64,000 bases of DNA from the NCBI RefSeq assembly GCF_021044775.1, contig NZ_JAJNOQ010000012.1, positions 1-64,000 of the forward strand. Direction: 5' to 3'. The notes under the pieces were generated by a model. That model had not been told where the DNA came from. It saw only the letters and a list, made by a program, of their open reading frames with translations, and searched no databases. This DNA comes from Paraeggerthella hominis. Its GTDB lineage: Bacteria; Actinomycetota; Coriobacteriia; Coriobacteriales; Eggerthellaceae. This document shows, one piece after another, positions 25,278-33,564 of this stretch; position 1 is the first letter of the stretch; the number at the start of each line of letters is the position of its first letter. A program made the position numbers and the translations under genes.

Positions 25278-26492
25278 ATGGGCACATTGACGCAGGAGGA
25301 ATTCAAGGGCTTCCTCAAGACCTGCCGCGAGCTCGCCGAGGGGCCTTTTGAAGAAATGCAGAAGGAGGTCGAGGTCACGAACAAGTTCCCGCAGGAGTTC
25401 ATCGACCTCGCGCGTGACAACAACCTGTATCGCTACGCTCTTCCGGTGGAGTATGGCGGATGGGGCTTTACCGAGAAGGAGATCCTGCAAGTCCAAGAGG
25501 AATTCTCTCGCGGCCCCGGCGGCATGCGCATGCACCTGCATTACGCGGCCGACCTCAACTGGCGCATTCTCGACGATTACGGTTGCCCTGAGCTCAAAGC
25601 CGAGTACATGCACAAGTTCTGCGACAAAAGCGTGTTCACCTGCTTCGCCCTGACCGAGCAGACCGGCGGTACCGGCGCCGACGTGCATTCCACGGCGGTC
25701 AAGGATGCCGACGGAAACTACATCTTGAATGGCGAGAAGTGGCTGATCTCGCACACCGACGTGTCGCAGTTCGCCTACGTCATCGCCGTCACCGATCCCG
25801 AGAAGACCGGCGACGAGCGCCTGTCCGCTTTCTTCGTGCCGATGGACGCTCCCGGATTCGAGCTGGTTCCCATGCCTCACATGATGGGCTGCCGCGGCGC
25901 CGGGCACGCGGGCTTGAAGTTCACCGATGTGAAGCTGGAGCCGAAGTACCTGCTGGGCGAAGAGGGCCAGGGCATGGAAGTCGCCATGCACTCGCTTGCC
26001 ATTTCGCGCGTGCACATTGCCGATTCGAACCTGGGAATGTGCCAGCGCATGCTGGACATGTCGCTTGCGCGCGCCCGTGATCGCGTGACGTTCGGCAAGA
26101 CCATCAACACGCGCCAGGCCATCAAGATGAAGCTTGCGAACATGGCTACGATGACCCATGCGCTTCGCACCATGGTGATCGATTTCGCCGAAGATTACGA
26201 CCTGGACCATCGCAACCCCTACATCGCCGAGAAAGCGGCCATGTGCAAGCTGTTCTCGATCGATGCGGTCAAACTCGTGTCCGACGAAATGCTCGAGATA
26301 TTCGGTGGTGACGGCTACTTCGAAGACTCTCCTTATGGACCGACCGAGCGCCTGTACCGCGACTGCCGCGCGCTTTGGCTGGAGGAGGGGTCTCCCACCA
26401 TCCAGCGCATCACCATTGCGCGCGAGCTTGAGAAGCACAACGCCCATCTGGAGTATCCGGGCCTTGATTGGATCGCCGGCGGCGATCTGTAG
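25278..26492 (+). CDS. Acyl-CoA dehydrogenase
   Basis: The 404-residue flavoprotein follows the family order: helical N-domain, FALTEQTGGTGAD and FAD-contacting LNGEKWLISH, a beta domain, then a C-terminal helical domain. The latter has RVTFGKTINTRQAIK and FGGDGYFEDSPYGPTERLYRDCR. Glu370 in LEEGSPTIQR aligns with the MCAD catalytic base. It oxidises an acyl-CoA to enoyl-CoA and would need an electron-transfer flavoprotein, which is not encoded nearby. AAGGAGG precedes the ATG, and a terminator follows, so the gene is monocistronic. The substrate chain cannot be inferred. Confidence 0.9.
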   Translation: MGTLTQEEFKGFLKTCRELAEGPFEEMQKEVEVTNKFPQEFIDLARDNNLYRYALPVEYGGWGFTEKEILQVQEEFSRGPGGMRMHLHYAADLNWRILDDYGCPELKAEYMHKFCDKSVFTCFALTEQTGGTGADVHSTAVKDADGNYILNGEKWLISHTDVSQFAYVIAVTDPEKTGDERLSAFFVPMDAPGFELVPMPHMMGCRGAGHAGLKFTDVKLEPKYLLGEEGQGMEVAMHSLAISRVHIADSNLGMCQRMLDMSLARARDRVTFGKTINTRQAIKMKLANMATMTHALRTMVIDFAEDYDLDHRNPYIAEKAAMCKLFSIDAVKLVSDEMLEIFGGDGYFEDSPYGPTERLYRDCRALWLEEGSPTIQRITIARELEKHNAHLEYPGLDWIAGGDL

Positions 26493-26517
26493 CCTTTCGC
26501 GATCATGCTCCTTGTCG

Positions 26518-26552
26518 CCCCGAGCAGCGCTGAGCCGCTGCTCGGGGTTTTT
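26518..26552 (+). terminator. Terminator of acyl-CoA dehydrogenase gene
   Basis: CCCCGAGCAGCG (26518-26529) and CGCTGCTCGGGG (26536-26547) form a perfect 12-bp stem with a 6-nt loop, followed by five T. Confidence 0.92.
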
Positions 26553-26672
26553 AGGTTGAGGCTCGGGATCCCGGTGCGGCCGTGCGCTTTTCGAGATTTC
26601 GTGCAGAACTTGACCTTGACTGGGCTTCAAGTGGTTCAATGGATTTCGCAATCGAACGACAAGGGAGCGCGC

Positions 26673-27458
26673 ATGGATCAACGCGATTTGCATGAACTGC
26701 TCGAGCGAGTGGCGGCGGGGACGGCTTCGGTGGACGACGCGGAGCGAGTGCTGCGCATCGCTCCGTTCACGGATTTGGGCTATGCCAAGGTCGATCATCA
26801 TCGTGGCGTGCGCCAAGGCGTGCCGGAGGTGGTGTACGGCGCGGGAAAGACCGCCCAGCAGATAACGGGCGTGTGCCGTGCCCTCGTCGAGGGCGGCCAG
26901 CAGCGCGTGCTGATCACGCGCTTGGACGCCGAGAAGGCTTCGGAGGTTCGCAACAGCCTGGCAAGGGAGGGCAGCTGCGATGCGTTGGCGTTCGCCTATC
27001 GAGAGCTGCCCCGCTTGGGTATTCTGGGCGACTTTCCGGAACCCGATGGCAACGGGAGCGTGGTCGTGGCCGCCGCGGGCACGAGCGACCTGCCCGTGGC
27101 CGAGGAGGCTTCGGTTACGGCCGAGATGCTGGGCAATCGCGTGACGCGCCTGTACGACGTGGGCGTGGCCGGCCTGCACCGCTTGCTGGCGCATGCCGAC
27201 GAAATCGCGGCCGCTCGCGTGGTGGTGGCGGTCGCCGGCATGGAGGGAGCCTTGGCAAGCGTGGTGGGAGGGCTTGCATCGTGCCCGGTCATCGCGGTCC
27301 CCACCAGCGTGGGCTACGGCGCCAGCTTCGGCGGGGTGGCCGCTCTTCTGGCCATGCTGAACTCATGCGCTTCCGGCGTGTCGGTGGTCAACATCGACAA
27401 CGGCTTCGGTGCTGGCTACCAAGCGCATCTGATCAACCATACGAAAGCGAGTGCGTGA
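26673..27458 (+). CDS. larB: LarB, nickel-pincer nucleotide precursor synthase
   Basis: The 261-residue protein matches LarB: a short N-terminal helical part, DLGYAKVDHHRGVRQGVPEVVYG, then a PurE-like C-terminal domain with AAAGTSDLPVAEEA and a glycine-rich VPTSVGYGASFGG. LarB carboxylates and hydrolyses nicotinic acid adenine dinucleotide to the pyridinium-dicarboxylate precursor of the NPN cofactor. AAGGGAG precedes the ATG. Its TGA overlaps the larC ATG (TGATG). LarE, which adds sulfur, is absent nearby. Confidence 0.9.
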   Translation: MDQRDLHELLERVAAGTASVDDAERVLRIAPFTDLGYAKVDHHRGVRQGVPEVVYGAGKTAQQITGVCRALVEGGQQRVLITRLDAEKASEVRNSLAREGSCDALAFAYRELPRLGILGDFPEPDGNGSVVVAAAGTSDLPVAEEASVTAEMLGNRVTRLYDVGVAGLHRLLAHADEIAAARVVVAVAGMEGALASVVGGLASCPVIAVPTSVGYGASFGGVAALLAMLNSCASGVSVVNIDNGFGAGYQAHLINHTKASA

Positions 27459-28012
27459 TGAAGACGCTGTTCTGGAATGTACGGGAGAGCGCTACGCGCG
27501 TCGCCCTTCTTGAGGCGACCTGCTCCCAGCTTGACGACGAGGCCCGCGGCGCGGTGGAGGAGCGGTGCTGCGCGGCGGGCGTGCCGGACGGGCATTGCCA
27601 CAATCTGGCCGAGGTGCATGCCGTGGTGGACGCGCTCTGCGCGAGCGATCGCGTGAAGCAGGATCTGCGCAGCGTGTACCGTATTCTTGCCGAAGCCGAA
27701 GCGGCGGCTCATGGGTGCACGGTCGATCAGACGCATTTTCACGAAGTTGGCAATGCTGCCGGAATAAGAAACGCGCTCCATATTTGCCTTGCGATCGAAG
27801 CGGTCGCGCCCGACGAGATCGTCTGCACGACCGTTCAGACGGGAGAAGGCGTGGTCGCGTGCGCTCACGGCGAGCTGGCCGTTCCCGCGCCGGCTACGGC
27901 CGCCATTCTTGCGCGCGGCATTCCCGTTTGCGATTCCAAGCTGCCGGGCGAGCTCTGCACGCCAACGTCCGCGGCGCTCATCTGGCACTTCGCGGATCGT
28001 TTCGAGGCGTGA
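27458..28012 (+). CDS. larC: Short LarC-like nickel insertion protein
   Basis: The 184-residue protein contains central LarC/DUF111 landmarks: QTHFHEVGNAAGIRNALHICLAIEA (His93, His95, Glu96), the CAHGELAVPAPATAAILARGIPV block, and GELCTPTSAALI. Full LarC is about 400 residues, with an N-terminal GDM-type motif and a C-terminal LarC2 domain; both are missing here, and the N-terminus (MKTLFWNVRESATRV...) is not recognisable. LarC inserts nickel into the NPN cofactor in a CTP-dependent reaction. A strong hairpin lies right after the stop, so no continuation in another frame is expected. Confidence 0.78.
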   Translation: MKTLFWNVRESATRVALLEATCSQLDDEARGAVEERCCAAGVPDGHCHNLAEVHAVVDALCASDRVKQDLRSVYRILAEAEAAAHGCTVDQTHFHEVGNAAGIRNALHICLAIEAVAPDEIVCTTVQTGEGVVACAHGELAVPAPATAAILARGIPVCDSKLPGELCTPTSAALIWHFADRFEA

Positions 28013-28017
28013 GAATC

Positions 28018-28057
28018 CGCCGGCTCCGATTAGGGCGCACCCCGATCGGAGCCGGCG
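28018..28057. terminator. Bidirectional hairpin between larC and smsB
   Basis: CGCCGGCTCCGAT (28018-28030) and ATCGGAGCCGGCG (28045-28057) form a perfect 13-bp stem with a 14-nt loop between convergent genes. Neither side has a long T-tract. Confidence 0.65.
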
Positions 28058-28065
28058 AAGCGATG

Positions 28066-28995
28066 CTAGTTCAGGAAGTCCTCCAAGATCTCCTGCTCCG
28101 CCTCTTCTTCCGTAAGGCCGAGCGTCATGAGCTTGGTGATCTGGTCGCCGGCGATCTTTCCGATGGCCGCTTCGTGCACCAAGATGGCGTCTTCGCTGGC
28201 AGCTTCGATGCCGGGGATGGCCGTGACCTTGGCCTTTCCCATGATGATGGCGTCGCACTGCACGTGGCCTCGGCAAGCTGCCTCGCCGATGACCAGCGGA
28301 TTGAACACCTGCTTCGAGTTGTCCTGCGCGACCGAGCGCGAAATGACCTGCACGCTGGAGTCGTCGCCCTTCAGCTCCACCTTCATGTTCGACGTGGCCG
28401 TCTGCTCGTCGTGCGTGAGCAGTTTCTCGATCAGCACGAGCTTCGCGCCTGCAGCCAGTTCGGCGTTCGTGTCGCGCACCGTGGAGGATACGCCGCGCAG
28501 CTGCACGAGCTCCATCTCGCAGTGCGAGTTCTCCTCCATGATGACGTTCGTGACGGGGTTCAGGATGCGCTCTCCCGTGCCCGAGCCCTGCCCGTAGTGC
28601 TTCTCCACGTACTTCACGCGGCTGTTCTTGCCGCAGTGGAACGTGTGGATGCCGTCGTGCTCGGACGGGGCGTGGCTTTCGTTGTGGATGCCGCATCCGG
28701 CGATGATGGTGATATCGCAGTCTTCCCCGATGTAGAACGTGTTGTACACCACGTCTTTCAGGCCCGATTGCGTGACGATGACGGGGATGTAGACGGTCTC
28801 GCCCTTGGTTCCCGGCGCGATGCGGATGTCGATGCCGGGGTTGTCCGTCTTCGTGGCGATCTCGATGCTCGCCGACGAATGGCGCTCGACGAGCTGCCCG
28901 TCTTTGCGGATGTTGAAGGCGCCTTTCGGCATGCCGTGTATATTGGCGATTTCGGCGAGCAAGCCCTCGTCGATAGGGGACAGGTCAACAGCCAT
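28066..28995 (-). CDS. SufB/SufD-like Fe-S scaffold (SmsB type)
   Basis: This 309-residue protein contains the SufBD core (GCGIHNESHAPSEHDGIHTFHCGKNSRVKYVEKHYGQG in part, and ending EDAILVHEAAIGKIAGDQI). It is much shorter than SufB (about 470). Length and pairing with a single SufC match the two-gene minimal SUF-like system (SMS) described in archaea and anaerobes. It should be the scaffold on which clusters form. It lies 60 nt after the SufC-like gene. No SufS, SufU or SufD is adjacent. Confidence 0.85.
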   Translation of the reverse strand: MAVDLSPIDEGLLAEIANIHGMPKGAFNIRKDGQLVERHSSASIEIATKTDNPGIDIRIAPGTKGETVYIPVIVTQSGLKDVVYNTFYIGEDCDITIIAGCGIHNESHAPSEHDGIHTFHCGKNSRVKYVEKHYGQGSGTGERILNPVTNVIMEENSHCEMELVQLRGVSSTVRDTNAELAAGAKLVLIEKLLTHDEQTATSNMKVELKGDDSSVQVISRSVAQDNSKQVFNPLVIGEAACRGHVQCDAIIMGKAKVTAIPGIEAASEDAILVHEAAIGKIAGDQITKLMTLGLTEEEAEQEILEDFLN

Positions 28996-29055
28996 GATGG
29001 CCTCCTTTGCGGGTGCGAACGGCGCGCGATGGAAACCCGACGCGCGCCGGTTGAG

Positions 29056-29832
29056 TTAGCAGGTGGTGGGGATCTCCGTGATATGCAGCTCGGTGGGGGT
29101 GCTCAGCTTGCAGCCGGGAACGCCCTTCGCCACGAAGCCGAGCGTGGGCATAAGATCCTCGGGCTTGCCGGTTTGGGCGACCTTGCCGTTTTTCAGCAGC
29201 ACGATCTCGTCGGCAAGCTGAATGATGCGCTCCTGGTGGGAGATGATCACGATAGAGCGCCCGTCGCGCGCTTCATGGATGTCGCGGAACGTTTCAGTCA
29301 GGCGGTCGAAGCTCCACAGGTCGATGCCGGCTTCCGGCTCGTCGTAGATGGCCAGCTTCGGGTCGCGCGCCAGGATGGTGGCGATCTCGATGCGCTTCAC
29401 CTCGCCGCCGGACAGGTTCTTGTCCACTTCGCGCGTGAGGTAGTTCGCGGAGCACAGGCCCACTTTGGCCAGGTATTCGTTGCAAGCGAGCATCGGCAGC
29501 TTCTTGCCTGCTGCGATGTCGAGGAGCTTCTTGACTTTCATGCCCTTGAAGCGGGCGGGCTGTTGGAACCCGTAGCCGATTCCCCGCTTGGCGCGCTCGG
29601 AGATGGGCAGGTTCGTGATGTCTTCGCCGTCGAGCAGGATCTGTCCGGAGGTGGGCTGTTCGATGCCCATGATAAGCTTGGCAAGCGTCGACTTTCCTCC
29701 GCCGTTCGGGCCCGTGATGACCGTGAAGCGGTCGTCGGGGATGCAAAGCGATAGGTCGTCGATGATGCGCTTGGTTTCTTTGGACCCTTCCTGCAAGGGC
29801 ACCTCGAACGTAAGGTTCTTCAGTTCCAGCAT
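29056..29832 (-). CDS. SufC-like Fe-S assembly ATPase (SmsC type)
   Basis: The 258-residue ATPase has Walker A GPNGGGKST (41-49), the SufC-specific GYGFQQPARFKG, signature NLSGGEVKR, Walker B LAIYDEPEAGIDLW and HQE. It powers the SufB-like scaffold encoded next. The ATG at 29832 follows GGAGA. Upstream lies a 9-bp inverted repeat overlapping the -10 region, so the two-gene operon is probably repressed by a dimeric regulator. Confidence 0.88.
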   Translation of the reverse strand: MLELKNLTFEVPLQEGSKETKRIIDDLSLCIPDDRFTVITGPNGGGKSTLAKLIMGIEQPTSGQILLDGEDITNLPISERAKRGIGYGFQQPARFKGMKVKKLLDIAAGKKLPMLACNEYLAKVGLCSANYLTREVDKNLSGGEVKRIEIATILARDPKLAIYDEPEAGIDLWSFDRLTETFRDIHEARDGRSIVIISHQERIIQLADEIVLLKNGKVAQTGKPEDLMPTLGFVAKGVPGCKLSTPTELHITEIPTTC

Positions 29833-29858
29833 GATGCGTTTCTCCGTCTCTTCTCGTC

Positions 29859-29901
29859 TAAATGATACTCTATTACTATCATTTAAGCCGGATCTCGTCA
29901 A
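29859..29901 (-). promoter_or_regulatory. Promoter and palindromic operator of smsCB
   Basis: On the minus strand TTGACG (29901-29896) is followed 17 nt later by a weak -10 region lying in the dyad TAAATGATA-N9-TATCATTTA (29859-29885; arms are perfect 9-bp complements). The dyad ends 27 bp before the smsC start. The arms recall Fur/Rrf2-type AT-rich sites, but the spacing does not match a standard Fur box. Confidence 0.65.
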
Positions 29902-30006
29902 GGCCGGCAGCGCGCAAAACCGCCGTGGTGCGCGCTCTGGTTCCCAACGGTTTATTCTAGCTTGAAATAGCTTTGCGAGCGGCGGGAATGTCATCGAAAA
30001 GCGAAT

Positions 30007-30038
30007 ACGCCCCCGCTTGCCGATGCAGGCGGGGGCGT
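30007..30038 (-). terminator. Terminator of M16C peptidase gene
   Basis: ACGCCCCCGC (30007-30016) and GCGGGGGCGT (30029-30038) are perfect complements just after the peptidase stop at 30068. On the minus strand ATTCGCTTTT follows. Confidence 0.7.
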
Positions 30039-30067
30039 GCGAGGCGGTTGGATCTGAGGGGTTTGCG

Positions 30068-33046
30068 CTATTCGTTCAGAAGGTCGATTACCTGAAATCC
30101 CGCAGAGGATCCTTCCAGAAGGTCTTTATTGCCGAAGGCGCAGAAAGCTCCGGCTTCGGCAGCGTGGGCCACGGTCCCGGCCAGCTCGCGCACGGCGCGC
30201 GCATCGGACGAGATCATCTGATCGCGCGTTTCGCGACGGGCTTGCGGCGTTCTGCCGGCAATCCAGTCGCCGTCTTGACGGCGCACGAGCTGACGCGTTT
30301 TGAGCGGCGTGTCGAACCCGGCCACCGTGCTCACCACGTAGCCCTCCATTTCGTCGTCGGTCGGCTCGAACGCGGCCAGCCATGCGGAGGCTCCTGCGAA
30401 GCGCTCGAGCGTTTCGTCGAGATGCGGGTCGCGATAGGAGTAGAACCGCAGGTTTCCGGTGCGCGCCGTCTGAAAGCCCGCGCCGTACGCACCGCCCTTG
30501 ACGCGCACCTCGTTCCACAGGTAGTCGAACGAAAGCGCTTTCGCAGCTACCTGCCAGGCTCCCGTGTAGCTTGCGCCGAACGAGCGTCGATCGAATCCGA
30601 GCGCTGCATAGCACACGTCGGTGGGCACGATGAACGCCTCGTTGCGCACGACGGGATCGGGAACCTGCAGCCGTTCGTCCCGCGCGCCCCCCGCGCGCCC
30701 GAGCGCGGCGCCGCAATCCCAGAAGCGGCGGTAGTCGTCCTCGTTTCCCGTGAAGCTGACCAGGCATCCGTCGTCGACGAACAGGCGTGCCGCAAGATCG
30801 CCCAAGCGCTGCGAAAGGTCGTGCGCGCGCTCGTCATAGGAGGCCAGCAGGTCTTTCAAGAAACGGTAGAACTCCACGCCGCCAAGCTGCTCGCGCACGA
30901 CGCCGGCGGGCAGGTAGTACGATGCCAGCCGAGCCATGGCGCTGGCGTGGCCTGCGGAGGCGAAGCCCTGCTCCATGGCGATGCGGCGCTGCTGCAGCAC
31001 GTCTTTGATCTTGCCCGTGTCGGAGAAGTCGGTCGTCAGCAGGATTTCGCGCGGAAGGGCGGCCAGGTGCTCCACGTTCTCGGACAGCGAGCTTGCGCTT
31101 ACCACGAACATCGGGCGGATTGCGCGCGGGTCGTGCTCGTCCTCGTAGATTTCCGAGAAGAAGGACAGGTTGCCCAGCTTGCCGTTCGTGAGCGTGTCCA
31201 GCTGCGATGCGGTGCGGGTTGCCGTGTCCAGCTTTCCCAGCACCATGCTCAGGACGGTCACGTAGGGAAGGTCCTCGAAGCGCACGCCCTTGAGGTCGAA
31301 GTAGCGGTAGGCGTAGGCGATGCCGTGCGCGGCGGCGCGGTGACGAAGGCACGGGACGGGCGCGCCTTCCTCCAGGCCGTAGGCCGGCTCGTCCGGCGTG
31401 GCCCCGATGTCGGACACGGACAAGCGCGGCAAGGTGGCCAGCGCCTCCGGGGAGTCGGGCTCTTCCTGCAGGCGGCGAAGCTCCGCTTCCTCATCGGCTA
31501 CGCGGGCGAAGTCCTCGGGCTCCATGCGCGCGGCGACGTTTGCCAGGCGCTCGGCCTCGCAGGCGTCCTCGTCCTCGTTGACGGGCACGATCTCCACTTC
31601 GGCTCGGTGGTTGTTGGCCAGGAACACGTCGCGGATGAGCTGCTCGAAATAGCCTTCGTCCAGGGCGGTCCGCAAAAACGCGAAGTCGTCCTCGTATCGC
31701 AGGTACGACGTTGCCAGCTCGTCGTCGTAGAGCCAGCCGGCCAGCGCGGCCATGGACAGCGCCACGCCGTCGGCCATGCCGAAGTCGCGCTCGCGCATGA
31801 CGAATTCGGCGCGCGAGAGCGAGGCTTCCACCAGGTTTCGATCCAAGCCCCCGTCGGCCAGCGACTGCAACGCGCCTTCCGCAACGGCCCTGAAGCGCGC
31901 GGGGGCGTCGTCCGCCAGCCCCTTGAGCTGGATCACGGCGAAGGGCTGCAGCAGCGAATCGGCGAAGAACGCCTGCACGTCGTCGGCCAGGCCCGCGTCG
32001 AGCAGCGCGCGCTTCAGCGGGGCTTCGTTGCTGCCGGCGATGGCGTCGATGAGGATGTCCACGGCCACCATGCGCGTGCGTTCCCTGACGTTGCCGATCA
32101 CGTATCCAAGCCCCATGCATGCGTTTTCGGGCGCGGTCGCCATCGTGCGGCGTATGCCGAGCGCTTCCACGGGCGCCTGTTCGCGCAGTTCGTGCGGTTC
32201 GAGCGGCGCATCGCCGGCCGAAAGGCGCGCCTCGTCGCGGGCGGCTTCCTCGTCGGCGACGGGGGAGAGATAGCGCTCGTCCAAAAACGCCAGCATGGCC
32301 TCGAGGTCGAGGTTGCCGTACAACGTGAGGTAGCTGTTGCTCAGACGGTAGTGGCGGGCATGCTCGTCGAGGAACTGCTCGTAAGTCAGGTCGGGAATGG
32401 CGCGCGGCGTGCCGCCCGACTCGAAGCGATAGGCCGTGTCGGGGAAGAGCGCCGCTTGCAGCTCGTCGTAAAGCACCGAGTTCGGATCGGACAGCGCGCC
32501 TTTCATCTCGTTGTACACCACGCCGTTGAGCGCAAGCTCGGGCGCGCCGCCGGCGGGGTCGGTCGCTTCGCCGTTTCGATCCGCGCCGCCGGCAAGCTCG
32601 TAGTGCCAGCCCTCCTGTTCGAAGATGGCGCGCTTGCGGTAGATCATCGGATGCAGCACCGCGTCCAAGTACACGTCGGCCAGGTTCAGAAGATCCTGGT
32701 CGTTCGTGCTGGCTACGGGGTACAGGGTCTTGTCGGGGAAGGTCATGGCGTTCAGGAACGTCTGCATGCTGCTTTTCAGCAGGTTGACGAACGGTTCCTT
32801 CACCGGGAACTTCTCGGATCCGCACAGCACCGAGTGCTCCAGAATGTGGAACACGCCCGTGTCGTCGGCGGGCGGGGTCTTGAACGCGATGGAGAACGAC
32901 TTGTTGGCGTCCTCGTTTTTCAGGTACAGCAGCTTCGCGCCGCTCTTCTCATGCACGAGCGTGTAGGCGTTGCCGTCTAGTTCCGGCAGCGGTTCGCACG
33001 TGCGCACGGTGAAGCCGTGCAGCTTCTGGTCTTTGGCAAGGTCCAT
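30068..33046 (-). CDS. M16C-family zinc metallopeptidase
   Basis: The 992-residue protein resembles presequence-protease/insulinase-family M16C enzymes. The inverted zinc motif HILEH (His67, Glu70, His71) lies near the N-terminus, and GVVYNEMKGALSDPNSVLYDELQ supplies the downstream acidic ligand region. The M16C-associated and C-terminal halves follow at normal family length. Such enzymes form a clamshell and degrade unfolded peptides. No signal peptide is seen, so it is probably cytoplasmic. ATG 33046 is the first conserved start; its ribosome site is weak. Confidence 0.88.
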   Translation of the reverse strand: MDLAKDQKLHGFTVRTCEPLPELDGNAYTLVHEKSGAKLLYLKNEDANKSFSIAFKTPPADDTGVFHILEHSVLCGSEKFPVKEPFVNLLKSSMQTFLNAMTFPDKTLYPVASTNDQDLLNLADVYLDAVLHPMIYRKRAIFEQEGWHYELAGGADRNGEATDPAGGAPELALNGVVYNEMKGALSDPNSVLYDELQAALFPDTAYRFESGGTPRAIPDLTYEQFLDEHARHYRLSNSYLTLYGNLDLEAMLAFLDERYLSPVADEEAARDEARLSAGDAPLEPHELREQAPVEALGIRRTMATAPENACMGLGYVIGNVRERTRMVAVDILIDAIAGSNEAPLKRALLDAGLADDVQAFFADSLLQPFAVIQLKGLADDAPARFRAVAEGALQSLADGGLDRNLVEASLSRAEFVMRERDFGMADGVALSMAALAGWLYDDELATSYLRYEDDFAFLRTALDEGYFEQLIRDVFLANNHRAEVEIVPVNEDEDACEAERLANVAARMEPEDFARVADEEAELRRLQEEPDSPEALATLPRLSVSDIGATPDEPAYGLEEGAPVPCLRHRAAAHGIAYAYRYFDLKGVRFEDLPYVTVLSMVLGKLDTATRTASQLDTLTNGKLGNLSFFSEIYEDEHDPRAIRPMFVVSASSLSENVEHLAALPREILLTTDFSDTGKIKDVLQQRRIAMEQGFASAGHASAMARLASYYLPAGVVREQLGGVEFYRFLKDLLASYDERAHDLSQRLGDLAARLFVDDGCLVSFTGNEDDYRRFWDCGAALGRAGGARDERLQVPDPVVRNEAFIVPTDVCYAALGFDRRSFGASYTGAWQVAAKALSFDYLWNEVRVKGGAYGAGFQTARTGNLRFYSYRDPHLDETLERFAGASAWLAAFEPTDDEMEGYVVSTVAGFDTPLKTRQLVRRQDGDWIAGRTPQARRETRDQMISSDARAVRELAGTVAHAAEAGAFCAFGNKDLLEGSSAGFQVIDLLNE

Positions 33047-33290
33047 GGCTCGTTTCCGCCTTTCGTTGAAGGTTTCCTCCCATTGTCGCACAACGCTTCG
33101 CGCGCGTTCGGCTTGCGCGGCGCGTTCACCGCTTTCGCAAATTGTCGCGCCCGCTGTCGTCCGAGCGGTGCCCCCTGCGCTCCGCCGAGCGAGCCGCCCG
33201 CTGCTCCTTTCGCCGTGCGCGCCGCGCGTTTCGCCTTGCTGCGCCAGCCGGCGATTGCCCCCTTCACAAACCGCGCCGGGAGGGTTAGAC

Positions 33291-33318
33291 TTGCCGCGTA
33301 CCCGGAACGTCCTATCAC
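33291..33318 (+). promoter_or_regulatory. Candidate promoter of trpB2 leader
   Basis: TTGCCG (33291-33296) and TATCAC (33313-33318) are 16 nt apart and end 12 nt before the leader peptide start. The match is moderate. The position would leave a leader transcript of about 240 nt before trpB2. Confidence 0.4.
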
Positions 33319-33330
33319 GAAAGGCGTCTT

Positions 33331-33435
33331 TTGACCACGACCGCTTGCAACGCGCTTCTTGCCACCGTCGCTTCTGCGACGGCGTTCGCTTGCGCATGGT
33401 GGTGGAACGGAAGAAATCGATCCCGGGTCTCATAG
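33331..33435 (+). CDS. Tryptophan leader peptide (Trp-Trp-Trp)
   Basis: A 34-codon ORF starts at TTG 33331, 6 nt after AAAGG, and ends at TAG 33433-33435. Codons 23-25 (33397-33405) are TGG TGG TGG, giving ACAWWWNGR near the C-terminus. Three Trp codons in a row are very unlikely by chance, and the stop lies at the start of mutually exclusive RNA hairpins. The peptide itself need have no function; its translation senses charged tRNA-Trp. Confidence 0.8.
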   Translation: MTTTACNALLATVASATAFACAWWWNGRNRSRVS

Positions 33436-33495
33436 GCTTCTGTTCTCGCATACCAGTCATCAGAAGAGCCCTCGGAGATCCGGGGGCTCTTTTTT
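33405..33495 (+). promoter_or_regulatory. Transcription attenuator of trpB2
   Basis: Three competing stems are visible. 1:2 is GAACGGAAG (33405-33413) with CTTCTGTTC (33437-33445), nine pairs with one G-U. 2:3 is GGCTTCTG (33435-33442) with CAGAAGAGCC (33461-33470), eight pairs with a 2-nt bulge. 3:4 is AGAGCCC (33465-33471) with GGGCTCT (33484-33490), extended inside by CGG/CCG and followed by six T. A ribosome stalled on the Trp codons would cover strand 1, free 2:3 and prevent the 3:4 terminator. This is the classical trp attenuation design. Confidence 0.82.
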
Positions 33496-33564
33496 GCGCG
33501 TCCAGCAAGCATCAGTTTTCCCTGCAGCGTTTGAGCAGGAACCCATTCCAGGAAAGGAACCAGC

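Noticed and set aside
28012..28066. Programmed frameshift joining larC to a downstream LarC2 domain
   Set aside because: A strong hairpin and a convergent gene follow immediately; no LarC2-like sequence exists in any frame.
30017..32980. A 987-codon open frame on the plus strand opposite the M16C peptidase gene
   Set aside because: It is a shadow of the real gene, caused by high GC at codon ends. Its translation is Arg/His/Val-rich with no motif, while the minus strand shows a complete M16C protein.
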